Shown: piece by piece, positions 45,187-55,064 of the stretch | Layout: each line of letters opens with the position of its first letter | How positions within the stretch are numbered: position 1 is the first letter of the stretch | Origin: Algoriphagus marincola DSM 16067 | GTDB taxonomy: Bacteria; Bacteroidota; Bacteroidia; Cytophagales; Cyclobacteriaceae | Length of the DNA stretch: 64,000 nt | Reading direction: 5' to 3' | Assembly: GCF_000429405.1 (NCBI RefSeq) | Contig: NZ_KE386898.1 | Location: forward strand, 129,631-193,630 | Position numbers and translations under genes: made by a program | Notes under the pieces: generated by a model | What the model was told of the DNA's origin: nothing | Database searches by the model: none | Seen by the model: the letters and a program-made list of their open reading frames with translations, nothing else

Positions 45187-46954
45187 GGCTTAGGTATTTT
45201 AAAATGAGGAGTAATTCGGCCGAACCATCCAATGTGGGCTCATTGGTGCTGTAGTCCGCCCAATCATCCAGATATTTGATGTGCAAAGGCTGGAGGTGCG
45301 CATACTCATCCGGCTTGGAGGGGGTGATTCCAAGCATCTGCTGATGAATGGTAGACCAAAGCGGTCCATCGACCAAACTGCCCTTAACTGATTTGTTAAG
45401 AATCTTCCAAAAGGGCATATGCACGTCCACGGGAGTGTCGGCTTTTTCGGGTATTTCGGTAATCATACTACTAGACCAGGGATTGAGTCCTAGGAGCCAA
45501 TTAACATGGTTTTGCAAAAGCGGTCGATACTTTCTTGATCCGGTCATTTCTTCGTAAAGCATCGCTTGTGTCGCCACAGCTGCAGCCAAATTATTGGAAC
45601 ACCAAATGAACAAATGTCCGACTCCGTAGGGGTTTTGATTGGCTCGGGCTTGAATTTTCTCCAGATTTTGTTCGTAATAATTCACCATTTTCTGCTTGTC
45701 TTCTTCATTGCCCACCTGCCAAAGTGCATAGTGCCCCATATTGACATAGGGGTACATTTCGTAGTGACTGGCACTGTCCCTTTCCATCCAAGACCAAGCA
45801 GCAATCAGATCTCCATATCGACGTGCGTCCTCTAGGAATTCAGGTTTTTTGGTCACTTTATACAATTTGGCAGCAGCCCATTCCATATCATCGGCCCAAG
45901 TATTTTCCTCATAGCGATAGGGCGCACCAAAACTATTGCCCTGCTGATATCCTTCCTGCTTTTTACCCATCCTATAAAGTGTATGAGCAGATTTCAGACA
46001 GCTCTGAGCAAATACTTCATATCCTTCGATTTGACTAAATACTTCATATCCTAAGGCCAAGGTAGCAGTCGATCTTCCGGCAAGGTTGGCGATTCCTGTG
46101 GCTTGGCTTTGGTATTGGGAAAGTCCTTGCGGCTCCCCTGTAGCAAAATAGGCAGGCCGAAAGCTATTTGGCCCCCAACCGTAATCTGCATTTTCCTCAT
46201 GAGGGAGCTTGAAGCCTCGATGATCCCGATCATCGGCCACCTGATGGTAGAGTTCATTTGGACTCGGATGAAGTTTCAAAATCCACTCCAGTCCCCATTT
46301 TGCTTCATCGAGAATATCAGGGATTTGGTTTTGTCCCGGTAATCCTCTTGCATTGACCTGATCCATATATCCATCAGGGTCCATCTGATAGGCCATCAGT
46401 AGCCTTGCCGTGGTATTACTACTCGTGATTAGGTATTTCAATTGATCCCCAGCATCATGCCAGCCACCTGTAGCGTCGATTCGAGTAGAATCTGGTCGGA
46501 TTCCAAAAAAGCTCAATCCATCCAATTGATGACAAAATTCTCCGGTAAAAGGATTGAATCCACAGCGTTGGGTACGAATAAAACTGACCACATCCTCCTG
46601 CCAGGCGGGATAGGGACCTATTTGAAAAGTTTGGCTTTTGATTTTGCCATCTTTGGACTCGAAATAATAGCTTCCGGCAGTGCTTACCTCTGAAAAGTCA
46701 AGACTGTAGTAATGGGAGAAAGGATGCCAGGCCTGTTCATGAAGATCGCCTTGGAATTCCTTGATAGAATCTCCAGATGAGTTTTTTAAGACCAAAATAG
46801 GCTTTCGCAATTTTTGGTCACTTAGAAGCAAGGCCTTTTTGGGCATGTCTGAGGGATAGCCTCCCAGGTTGATTCGAATGGTGGGGTTTTCCTGTGCAAT
46901 GCTGCGGGAAAAACATAGAAAAGTGAAGATCCAAAGGATGAAGATTCGTTTCAT
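45179..46954 (-). CDS. Glycoside hydrolase family 9 endoglucanase-like protein
   Basis: A 591-residue secreted protein. A signal peptide ends near SIAQ. An N-terminal Ig-like CelD-type domain spans about residues 20-105. The GH9 alpha/alpha barrel follows: GGWHDAGDQLKYL with the catalytic Asp pair, GVGHLFIWCSNN, and the C-terminal DDWADYSTNEPTLDGSAEL with the proton-donor Glu. GH9 enzymes cut beta-1,4-glucans or related beta-glucans and exo-glucosamine chains. The linked deacetylase gene suggests the substrate may be an acetylated glycan. Substrate is not determined. Confidence 0.9.
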   Translation of the reverse strand: MKRIFILWIFTFLCFSRSIAQENPTIRINLGGYPSDMPKKALLLSDQKLRKPILVLKNSSGDSIKEFQGDLHEQAWHPFSHYYSLDFSEVSTAGSYYFESKDGKIKSQTFQIGPYPAWQEDVVSFIRTQRCGFNPFTGEFCHQLDGLSFFGIRPDSTRIDATGGWHDAGDQLKYLITSSNTTARLLMAYQMDPDGYMDQVNARGLPGQNQIPDILDEAKWGLEWILKLHPSPNELYHQVADDRDHRGFKLPHEENADYGWGPNSFRPAYFATGEPQGLSQYQSQATGIANLAGRSTATLALGYEVFSQIEGYEVFAQSCLKSAHTLYRMGKKQEGYQQGNSFGAPYRYEENTWADDMEWAAAKLYKVTKKPEFLEDARRYGDLIAAWSWMERDSASHYEMYPYVNMGHYALWQVGNEEDKQKMVNYYEQNLEKIQARANQNPYGVGHLFIWCSNNLAAAVATQAMLYEEMTGSRKYRPLLQNHVNWLLGLNPWSSSMITEIPEKADTPVDVHMPFWKILNKSVKGSLVDGPLWSTIHQQMLGITPSKPDEYAHLQPLHIKYLDDWADYSTNEPTLDGSAELLLILKYLSLE

Positions 46955-47079
46955 AATGAGGGTTTTTGCTTCTTAATGATGTATAACTTTCCCAATTATA
47001 AATGCTTGTTCCGAGGCTGTCGGCCAGTACTATCCATAAACGGGTTTTATTCACCCTCAAAATAGTACTGAAGTAATTA

Positions 47080-47119
47080 TAAAAAAATGCCCCCAAGAAG
47101 CATCCGACTTATTGGGGGC
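47080..47119 (-). terminator. Terminator of the ABC-M1 operon
   Basis: Perfect arms GCCCCCAA (47089-47096) and TTGGGGGC (47112-47119) with a 15-base loop. On the minus strand the stem is followed by a run of seven T. It lies 24 bp after the permease-aminopeptidase stop. Confidence 0.88.
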
Positions 47120-47142
47120 AAATATGGAAAAGCTGTTCGTCA

Positions 47143-50100
47143 TTATTCGGTTTCTACCGTGACCGTATTGTCATCAGGAATTCGGTCGATCAATTTATTG
47201 TAAGGGTCGATACCTGCTTTGGCAGGTTCGCCTTTCACCCGTACTGTGATGGTACTTTGCCCGGGTTTGATCTTATGCTTTTGAATGTACAAGGGGTTCA
47301 CTCGAGTTCGTCCATTTTCATCGGTATCATCTTCGGCAAAAACCCCGATGTCGATGTAATCAGCGTCGTATTCAGCATCTGATTCCCTTCCTGTTTCATC
47401 GGCATACAGCTTCTGAGAGCGGATATTCAAAGTGATGTCATATTCACCCTCAGCTACTTTGGTGGCTTTTGCCTCCTCGGTACGATTGTCATAAAGGGTG
47501 ATTTTATTCCAAGTATCATCCAGGTAATACATCAGGCTATCAGGAGTTACATCTGCTAAATAATTATATAGATCTGAGCTTCCGGGGAATGGGGGTTCTA
47601 GCCTCAATCCAAAATCTTGATTGAAATTATACAAGGCCGAGTCCATAGCTTCAGGACCTATCAGATCTCGTAAGCCGTAAAGAATCAATGATCCCTTATA
47701 ATACCACTGATAGGCTCGATTGCAATTGATGAAGACATTTTCCTTTTTGCTTTCATTGGATCTTCCTCGGAGGTAATTATCCAATTCACTTTTTAAGAAT
47801 CGCTTCATATTATCCTTTCCATACTCTCTTTCTGTCAAGATCAATGCTGAAAATTCGGCCAAGGCTTCTGAGATCAAATTGGATCCGCGGGTATAGTTTG
47901 GAGTGATCTGATGTCCCCACCATTGATGTGCCAGTTCATGGGCAGTAACATAGTAGACATAATCAAAATCATTAGGATCTGAGAAGTTGGCTACCCACCC
48001 GAAGTTTTCCGAGAAAGGGACTGTATTCGGGAAAGACTGAGCAAATCCTGCATATCGTGGAAATTCCAACAATCGCATTTGGCGGAACTGAAAGTTGCCA
48101 TAAGTCTCTGAGAAGTAAGTCAATCCATCCTTGTAGGATTCTAGAAAGCGATCGAGGTTATAAGTATGCTGCTTGTCGTAGAAAATCTCAATAGCAACTT
48201 TTTGTCCGTCAGGTAATTTTGCTTCATCCCGAAGCACTTCATATTCGGCAGACACAAAGGTGAAAAAGGCTTGAATAGGGGTGTCTTGAATATAATGGAA
48301 GTAACGTCGCCCATTTTCCTCCCATTCCCGCTGCAAATATCCCGGAGCTACTGCTATTTGTGAAGGAACAGTACTGACTACTGCTTCAAATTGTATGAAA
48401 TCCGCATCATCAGCAAATAACAGCGTAGCCCTTCCCATTGGATCATCATGAGGAGGGAGGTCTTCTGGTTTGGGCGGTAAATCATACTTCTTTCGATCCT
48501 CATCTGATGATATTTCTGCTTGAGCATTATATCCAATCTCAGGGACTCCTCCGGAGAAGAAGGTACCGTTGTAGACGATTTCACGCTGATACCCCGAATT
48601 AGGAAATCCACTATATCCTGCTTTACTGACGATGGTGAATTGCAAGGTGTCACCCGGCATCATGGGTTTGGGTAATGCAGTGATTTTATACCATTCCCGC
48701 TCTGGCTTTTTCCCAAATATTTGAAACTTGTTAGGCTCATACTCTAATGGGAATCGATGATTAAGGGTATCCCCATCCAAAATCACCTTGAAATCACTTA
48801 GGGAGGCAGAATTGAAGTGAATCGAATCAATCGGGCTGTCGGTTTTGTTGACTAACTCTACTTCGGCTAGGAAATCGGCTCTGCGTTCCATCGGAAATAG
48901 ATCTGCCTGAATATTGATTTTTGTGTATTTAGGCTGAGGAATTCCTTCATATTTTTTCAATTGCTTCTCATAGGCGACAGATCGTATTGTATTCTCGTCT
49001 GAGGTTCGGTAGTTGTTTTTGTAGACGACATTATTGAAAATGTACCCGCCGGAGACTAAAGCGATGAGTAAGAATAAGAATGAAAGCCTTGGAGCCGGCT
49101 TGGAAAGTCTTGATTTGGCGATTTGCCAGCGGCTTTTCCAAGTATTTTCTGTGCCTCTGCTGAAGAAAATGCTAAAGAATAACACTAGGAAGATTCCCCA
49201 CGCTGTCCAATACAGGTTAAACCAAAACAAGGATGTACCGAAATGGCCCAGCCCATTCATATCACTCCAAGTGTATCCTGGCTTGTAGCTGTAGAAAAAC
49301 AGATTGAAGTTATAATCTGCAAAGTTTCGAAGGATCAGCATCACCAGCCAAATACCAATAGCGGCCGCATGACCGGCAAACTTATTATTCACTACGACAT
49401 GGACTGCAAAAACCAAGAGGACCATTTGAAGGTAGTCGGGTAGTGAGATCAGGTAGCTATCTATCAGATACACCTTTAAGTCATAATTGAAATAGCCCTT
49501 AAGTGTCTGAATTAGAATCCCAACAAAGATTGGAACAGTAGTCAGAATAAGGCAGATAAAGGCCATTCCCATAAATTTAGAAGTAATGATGACGTTGTCC
49601 CTTACTGGAAAGGTATCATTGATGATGGAGTAACCCGTAGACCTGTCTCGATGCAAAGCTTCACCGGTAAAAAATACAATGATGATGAATACAAAAAGAT
49701 TGTAATCAAAGGTTTTGTATTCCATCAAAAAGGAAGTGGAGGGGTGGTTAGGAACGCTGTACAAAGTGATCCCGATCCAAAAATCAAGAATCAGAAAAAT
49801 CAACCCGCCCAACAAAATAGATCGGAAGTAAACATCTTTGGTGATGTTTTGGACTTCAATTCTTGTTAAGGTTTTTAGGCTGTTCCACTGATACTTTTTC
49901 GAAAAGTCAGTGATGACATCCAGCTTTTTAAGGAAGTAGCTGGATTCCTCCTCTTGCTTTTCTTTGCTTTTCTTTTGTGAAGTCTGAAAGAAGTAATTAA
50001 AGCTAAATCGTGTATAAGCTGCAATGAATAAGACCAGACCTATGCCTATCCAAATAAGTCGATTAAGTAAAAGATTGCCTTCTAATGGAAGGAAAAAGCT

Positions 50101-50787
50101 GTTTTGCTCGTATGGGGTAAGGTAGCGAGTTTGAAGATCAAAGGTATTTACTCCAAAAGGATCAATGAGCTGTACAAGATCCTTGTTTTCGATATCCTGA
50201 GAGAGAAAGTTAGCCAGTAGGTAAATAATAAACACTACGATTCCGCCTGAATAGATCGAGCGGATATTTCGGGTAAATACGATCAGCGCGAAAAATAAAG
50301 ATCCTGCTAACCATAAATTTGGCAGGAGTAAGGTAAGCCAAGGCTGGAAATAGTTGACCAAAAGATTGGGGCCGTATCGCTCTGCCTCAGTGCCAAAAAG
50401 AGGACCCAAAACACTGCCCAGGTAAATTCCGATAAGTGCACCCGTGGAAATGAACAAAAGGGTCACGAAAGAACCCCAAAACCTACCCATAAAATAACCA
50501 AACTTGCTGATCGGGTAGCTAAATAGGAAGGTTCCCGTTTTGTGTTCTAAATCTCTGTATAGTGGAACGCCCATAACCGCAGAGGCAATCAGGATTCCGA
50601 AAATTGAAATCAGAAGAAGCAGATTGGCGATGACAATGGGGGCATTGTGAAAGACTTTTTCGGAAGCAGGAGTATTGCCCGAACCTATAAGCAAAGCAGC
50701 GACGACTAGCAAGAGGAAGAAGTAAATCCAAGTTGCCGGTCTTCCAAAACGATATTTGAGTTCGAAAAGAAAGATATCCTTAAACAT
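47143..50787 (-). CDS. ABC transporter permease fused to M1 aminopeptidase
   Basis: A 1214-residue protein. The first 580 residues have two sets of six membrane helices, as in ABC-2 type permeases. The C-terminal half is exported: a beta-rich M1 N-terminal domain, then a zinc aminopeptidase with TAHELAHQWWGH (HExxH, near residue 950) and ISEALAEFSALI carrying the third ligand Glu. The exopeptidase GAMEN motif is replaced by GFAQSFPN. This fusion is a known Bacteroidota architecture of unknown substrate. Its ATPase is encoded just upstream, 9 bp away. Confidence 0.9.
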   Translation of the reverse strand: MFKDIFLFELKYRFGRPATWIYFFLLLVVAALLIGSGNTPASEKVFHNAPIVIANLLLLISIFGILIASAVMGVPLYRDLEHKTGTFLFSYPISKFGYFMGRFWGSFVTLLFISTGALIGIYLGSVLGPLFGTEAERYGPNLLVNYFQPWLTLLLPNLWLAGSLFFALIVFTRNIRSIYSGGIVVFIIYLLANFLSQDIENKDLVQLIDPFGVNTFDLQTRYLTPYEQNSFFLPLEGNLLLNRLIWIGIGLVLFIAAYTRFSFNYFFQTSQKKSKEKQEEESSYFLKKLDVITDFSKKYQWNSLKTLTRIEVQNITKDVYFRSILLGGLIFLILDFWIGITLYSVPNHPSTSFLMEYKTFDYNLFVFIIIVFFTGEALHRDRSTGYSIINDTFPVRDNVIITSKFMGMAFICLILTTVPIFVGILIQTLKGYFNYDLKVYLIDSYLISLPDYLQMVLLVFAVHVVVNNKFAGHAAAIGIWLVMLILRNFADYNFNLFFYSYKPGYTWSDMNGLGHFGTSLFWFNLYWTAWGIFLVLFFSIFFSRGTENTWKSRWQIAKSRLSKPAPRLSFLFLLIALVSGGYIFNNVVYKNNYRTSDENTIRSVAYEKQLKKYEGIPQPKYTKINIQADLFPMERRADFLAEVELVNKTDSPIDSIHFNSASLSDFKVILDGDTLNHRFPLEYEPNKFQIFGKKPEREWYKITALPKPMMPGDTLQFTIVSKAGYSGFPNSGYQREIVYNGTFFSGGVPEIGYNAQAEISSDEDRKKYDLPPKPEDLPPHDDPMGRATLLFADDADFIQFEAVVSTVPSQIAVAPGYLQREWEENGRRYFHYIQDTPIQAFFTFVSAEYEVLRDEAKLPDGQKVAIEIFYDKQHTYNLDRFLESYKDGLTYFSETYGNFQFRQMRLLEFPRYAGFAQSFPNTVPFSENFGWVANFSDPNDFDYVYYVTAHELAHQWWGHQITPNYTRGSNLISEALAEFSALILTEREYGKDNMKRFLKSELDNYLRGRSNESKKENVFINCNRAYQWYYKGSLILYGLRDLIGPEAMDSALYNFNQDFGLRLEPPFPGSSDLYNYLADVTPDSLMYYLDDTWNKITLYDNRTEEAKATKVAEGEYDITLNIRSQKLYADETGRESDAEYDADYIDIGVFAEDDTDENGRTRVNPLYIQKHKIKPGQSTITVRVKGEPAKAGIDPYNKLIDRIPDDNTVTVETE

Positions 50788-50796
50788 GGCGATAGA

Positions 50797-51684
50797 TTAA
50801 ATAGTGATCGGATCTACTTTCTTGGAAATAAAGCTAAAATAAACGTCCTCAAGATCTGCAGGGGTACTTTCAAAGCCATTGCCCGGGTCTGTGTCACTTT
50901 CCACTCGCAAGCTCAATTTACCTGCAATTAGCTTGGTGGAGATAACTTGGTATTCTTCTCGATAGTGTTCCAATTCCGACTTATCAATCGATTTTTGGTA
51001 GATTTTCCCATTCACTTGGGCAAGTCCTTCTTTAGGCGTGCCTTGCATGAGTACCTCTCCGGTACAGATGATCGCCATATTGGAACAAAGCGTATTGACG
51101 TCTTCTACGATGTGAGTAGAAAGAATCACAATAGTATTCTCACCTAATTCTGAAAGTAAATTGTAGAATCGATTTCGCTCGGAAGGATCAAGACCTGCCG
51201 TTGGTTCATCGACAATAATGAGACTTGGATTTCCTACTAGTGCTTGGGCAATCCCAAATCGCTGCCGCATACCACCGGAATAGGTGCCGAGACCTTTCTT
51301 TCGGTGCTTGTATAAGTTGACTCGGTTCAATAGGGAAGCAACGAGTTCCTTTCGTTCTGCCTTATTCCCCACCCCTTTCATTTGAGCGATATGATCAAGC
51401 ATTGTCTCTGCGTTGATTCTTGGGTACAAACCAAAATCTTGTGGCAGGTAGCCAAGACGCTCTCTTACGGATTGTTTGTCCTTAAGGACATCAATTCCAT
51501 CAATTGTAACTGTACCGGAATCGGCTTCCTGTAATGTAGCAAGTGTACGCATCAAGGTGGATTTTCCTGCACCATTTGGACCGAGAAGCCCAAACATTCC
51601 TTGGGGTATGGTGAGGGAAACATTGTTCAGAGCCTGAACCCCATTGGGGTAGGTTTTTGAGAGGTTCTTGATCGATAGTTCCAT
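50797..51684 (-). CDS. ABC transporter ATP-binding protein
   Basis: A 295-residue ATPase. Walker A is GPNGAGKSTLMRTL, the Q-loop LGYLPQDFGLY, the signature GTYSGGMRQRFGIAQAL, Walker B SLIIVDEPTAGLDP, and the switch His in ILSTHIVEDV. It is closest in layout to CcmA/NatA-type ATPases partnering ABC-2 permeases. It is first in the operon with the permease-M1 fusion and should drive its transport. Confidence 0.95.
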   Translation of the reverse strand: MELSIKNLSKTYPNGVQALNNVSLTIPQGMFGLLGPNGAGKSTLMRTLATLQEADSGTVTIDGIDVLKDKQSVRERLGYLPQDFGLYPRINAETMLDHIAQMKGVGNKAERKELVASLLNRVNLYKHRKKGLGTYSGGMRQRFGIAQALVGNPSLIIVDEPTAGLDPSERNRFYNLLSELGENTIVILSTHIVEDVNTLCSNMAIICTGEVLMQGTPKEGLAQVNGKIYQKSIDKSELEHYREEYQVISTKLIAGKLSLRVESDTDPGNGFESTPADLEDVYFSFISKKVDPITI

Positions 51685-51880
51685 GGATTATTCTGTTGAG
51701 TTAAAAGTTTTGATGGAATGAAGATTTGTTTAAATGCTATTTCAATATAAAGATTTGAATTTTAAGTATTTAAAAAAATACAATTTTGCAGGCTTTAGGG
51801 GTTAGATGCGGATTTCATCAGGATGGATGCATTCCTTTTCAAATTATTTTTTAACTAGAAGGTCTGAAAAGAAAAAAATC

Positions 51881-53116
51881 ATGATTCATTATAAATTCAG
51901 GCCACTTTTCTACTTTCTGATTCAAGGTCTAATCCTATTTTCCTGTCAAAGCAAGTCCTTTGAAAAAGAGTCCGGTCAAGTCGAATCTTTTGCTGAAATG
52001 GTCGCCGCAGGTGTAAAGCCCATAGCATTAAGTCCGCCTATGAATTCGGCCGAGATGGACCTTTTTATTCCGGAGATGGAGCGTCTCGCTACGAAGTATG
52101 AGGTGCAGTTTTACCGGGAGTCTTCACTGATTCAAACGGACCTTTTCCCGGTAGCAGCAAGCGAAGGGAAAGAGGTGTTGATCATCTATCAGAATCCAAT
52201 TTTCTTGCAATCCTACCAAAATCTGAAAAGTGATTTGGAATCAAGCACTGTGGAGGATAAAGAAGATTTGAGCAGACGTTTTGGAAGATTGCTTGGATAC
52301 CCTGTCTGGAAGATCAATGAACTCTTGGAAGCTAATTCCTCTTTTCGGGATTTGGAGCATTTCGGAATTCAAGGGCAGGAGTTAAGTTTTTACTATCGTG
52401 ATCTAGACCGAGCAAAGTCATTTTATCAAACTAAATTGGGGTTGAATTTGCTTGATGAAAATGAAAATTCAGCCACTTTTCAGATAGCAGGAAATTCGAG
52501 GCTGGTGTTGAAAAGCGTGACTGGGTCTGGCTTTACAGGTCTGGAAAATAAATCTGTGGCTTTAGCGCTTTTGACAGATAACCTTGAAGCTTGGTATGAA
52601 CATGTTCAGGAAGAAAAAATACCCATCAAATATACACTTAAGCAAAATCCGGAAGGTGCGCATGATGGATTTGTCGCGATAGACCCGGAAGGCTATTTGT
52701 TGGAGTTTGAAATGTTTCGGCAGCATCCCGAGAATGAAGTATTGATGCCGGAATTACAGCGCTTGGAACCGAATGCTACTAGCATGGGGGAAGAATTGAA
52801 TTTTTATGCAAGCGTCACTTGGTTGTATTATGAGGACATGCTTCCTATGGAGAATTTTATGATGGAAAAGCTGGGTTTCAAATTATCTGCAGATCAAGGC
52901 TGGGCAAAGATTTACAGGGTTTCGGAAAATAGCTATTTAGGATTGGTGGATGAAAAGCGAGGGATGAATTCCTTTTCCGAGGAAAAACTGGTGGAAGTAA
53001 AATTCAATTTACAGAACCCGCAGGGATGGGAAGATTACTTGAAAAACACTTTAAGCGACTCAGTTAGAGCGGAGCAGACATTTCGCGATTTGGGAAGATA
53101 TTTATTTCGGTTTTGA
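51881..53116 (+). CDS. Lipoprotein with VOC (glyoxalase-fold) domain
   Basis: A 411-residue protein from ATG 51881, which begins a lipoprotein signal ending LILFSC. The N-terminal 130 residues are unrecognised. About residues 160-290 form a VOC domain: LSFYYRDLDRAKSFYQTKLGL, a typical glyoxalase/bleomycin-resistance opening, and DPEGYLLEFEMF with the C-terminal metal Glu. A second, weaker module follows (LNFYASVTWLYYEDMLPMEN and MMEKLGFKLS in outline). It may bind or modify a small ligand in the periplasm. The ABC operon lies divergent upstream. Confidence 0.72.
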   Translation: MIHYKFRPLFYFLIQGLILFSCQSKSFEKESGQVESFAEMVAAGVKPIALSPPMNSAEMDLFIPEMERLATKYEVQFYRESSLIQTDLFPVAASEGKEVLIIYQNPIFLQSYQNLKSDLESSTVEDKEDLSRRFGRLLGYPVWKINELLEANSSFRDLEHFGIQGQELSFYYRDLDRAKSFYQTKLGLNLLDENENSATFQIAGNSRLVLKSVTGSGFTGLENKSVALALLTDNLEAWYEHVQEEKIPIKYTLKQNPEGAHDGFVAIDPEGYLLEFEMFRQHPENEVLMPELQRLEPNATSMGEELNFYASVTWLYYEDMLPMENFMMEKLGFKLSADQGWAKIYRVSENSYLGLVDEKRGMNSFSEEKLVEVKFNLQNPQGWEDYLKNTLSDSVRAEQTFRDLGRYLFRF

Positions 53117-53223
53117 TTTCCCGCAAAGAAAGTAAGAGGTGTAAGTAAACTTTGGCAAGGAAGGTCATTTAGCCTTTCTTCAGGTTAGATTTTAAGGGTA
53201 AGGCTTTAAAGAAACGATCTGAT

Positions 53224-53257
53224 TCTAGTCAATTTGATTACAATCAAATTGACTAGA
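53224..53257. promoter_or_regulatory. Perfect 16-bp palindrome upstream of DUF885 gene
   Basis: TCTAGTCAATTTGATT (53224-53239) and its exact complement (53242-53257) are separated by AC. No T-run follows either side, so it is not a classic terminator. It lies 56 bp before the DUF885 ATG and could be an operator for a dimeric repressor. Confidence 0.5.
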
Positions 53258-53312
53258 GGTAGACCATAGTCTAGAATACTTAGTAATTTCCCTCTTGTTT
53301 AAAAAAGCCCTT

Positions 53313-54998
53313 ATGTTGAAAAATCTACTTATCCTCATTCTCTTCCTATTTGCTAGCTTTAATGCACAGGCTACCGAGCTTGCCCAAATGATCCAAACCT
53401 ATCAAGCGGATCGTGGGGCCTTAAGTCGCTTGTATACCAATCCACTTTCTGAGGAATACTTCAATCGAATGGAAGCATTCAACAAAGAGTATTTGCAAAC
53501 TCTTGAAAGTTTCAATTATGATTCCTTTTCCGAAGATGGAAAGATCGATTACGTTCTTTTTCGAAATTACTTGGAGAAGGAATTGGCTGAGCTGAACCTT
53601 GACCGAAGAGCCTTTGATGAAGTTAAATCTGTGGTGACTTTTGGAGCTCCTCTTTACCAATTTGTAGCCAATCGACGTAGAGCTAAGCAACCTCTATCGC
53701 AAGATTTGGCGGCGGAATGGAATCAGGTTGCCAATGAGGTAGAAGCCCAATTGAAACTTCTGGCTAGTATCCCCAAATACAATTCCTGGCAAAAAGCCGA
53801 TTTGGCGGCTTCTGCTGTAGAAAGCCTTCAAAGGACAGTAAAAGAGGCTTATGATTTTTATTTTGACTTTGATCCCGAATTCACCTGGTGGATGCCGGAG
53901 CCTTGGGGAAAATTAGACAAGAGCCTGAAAACTTATGCATCTGCTTTGCGAGAGCATTATACCAACTCTGTCAAAGATGACGGAAGTGGCATCATCGGCA
54001 AACCTATCGGAAGAGAGGCCTTACTCAATCAATTAGCCTATGAAATGATTGCCTATAGCCCGGAAGAGCTGATCGCCGAAGCAGAGAAGCAATTTGCCTG
54101 GTGTGAAGAGGAGATGCTCAAAGCCTCCAATGAACTAGGTTTTGGGGATGATTGGAAGGCAGCCTTGGAGATGGTCAAAGAAACATATTTGCCTGCAGGA
54201 GCATGGCCGGAGGAAGTTGTGAGATTGGCAGAGGAGGCTACTTCCATCATGGAAGAAAATGACTGGATCACGGTGCCCGAACTGGCGAAGGAAACTTGGC
54301 GAACAAGCATGATTTCGGCAGAGCGACAGCGTGTAAGTCCTTTCTTTTTGGGTGGAGAGGTGATTCAGATCGCCTATCCTACTTCAGAAATGAGCCATGA
54401 AGACAAGATGATGTCCATGCGAGGGAATAACCCTCATTTTTCTCGAGCCACTGTACAGCATGAATTGATTCCTGGTCATCACTTGCAGCAATTTATGAAT
54501 CAGCGCTACATGACTCACAGACGCTTGTTCCGTACGCCATTTTGGACCGAGGGCTGGGCTTTATATTGGGAGTTTGTGCTTTGGGATAGGGACTTTCCGA
54601 GAGATGCTAAGGATAAAGTCGGAATGCTTTTCTGGAGAATGCACCGCTGTGCCCGGATTATTTTTTCTCTAAATTATCACTTAGGGAAAATGACGCCGCA
54701 AGAGTGTATTGATCTCCTGGTGGATAGGGTTGGTCATGAGTATGCCAATGCTGAAGCAGAAGTACGAAGGTCTTTTGAGGGACGATATGGTCCGCTTTAC
54801 CAGATAGCGTATATGATTGGAGCTTTGGAGTTTTATTCCTTGCGGGAGGAAATGGTTGATTCTGGTAAAATGGAGGAGAAGGCCTTTCATGATCTGATTA
54901 TGCAGCAAAACACCATGCCGGTGGAGATCTTGAGGGCAAAAGTTAATGGTCAAAGTTTGGATAAAAATCACCGTGCAAGCTGGCGCTTCTTGGATTAA
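53313..54998 (+). CDS. DUF885 family metallopeptidase-like protein
   Basis: A 561-residue secreted protein from ATG 53313. The frame is open to a TTG at 53295, but this ATG opens the signal peptide (LKNLLILILFLFASFNAQA). The predicted zinc site is QHELIPGHHLQ near residue 381, followed by TEGWALYWE with the likely third ligand Glu. DUF885 proteins resemble dipeptidyl carboxypeptidases, but few are characterised. It may digest peptides in the periplasm. The next gene, an M20 amidohydrolase, is 62 bp downstream on the same strand. Confidence 0.85.
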   Translation: MLKNLLILILFLFASFNAQATELAQMIQTYQADRGALSRLYTNPLSEEYFNRMEAFNKEYLQTLESFNYDSFSEDGKIDYVLFRNYLEKELAELNLDRRAFDEVKSVVTFGAPLYQFVANRRRAKQPLSQDLAAEWNQVANEVEAQLKLLASIPKYNSWQKADLAASAVESLQRTVKEAYDFYFDFDPEFTWWMPEPWGKLDKSLKTYASALREHYTNSVKDDGSGIIGKPIGREALLNQLAYEMIAYSPEELIAEAEKQFAWCEEEMLKASNELGFGDDWKAALEMVKETYLPAGAWPEEVVRLAEEATSIMEENDWITVPELAKETWRTSMISAERQRVSPFFLGGEVIQIAYPTSEMSHEDKMMSMRGNNPHFSRATVQHELIPGHHLQQFMNQRYMTHRRLFRTPFWTEGWALYWEFVLWDRDFPRDAKDKVGMLFWRMHRCARIIFSLNYHLGKMTPQECIDLLVDRVGHEYANAEAEVRRSFEGRYGPLYQIAYMIGALEFYSLREEMVDSGKMEEKAFHDLIMQQNTMPVEILRAKVNGQSLDKNHRASWRFLD

Positions 54999-55023
54999 TC
55001 CTGATATTGAAAAAAATTAGAAA

Positions 55024-55064
55024 GACTCCATCTGGCCTCTGAAAATCAAATTATAAACACATGA
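55024..55064. repeat. Palindromic repeat family 1, start-codon copy
   Basis: GACTCCATCTG (55024-55034), GGCCTCTGAAAATCAAATTA and TAAACACATGAAA match the minus-strand form of family 1. The stem is imperfect here (CATCTG against CACATG). Its last bases provide the ATG of the amidohydrolase gene at 55061. Confidence 0.7.
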
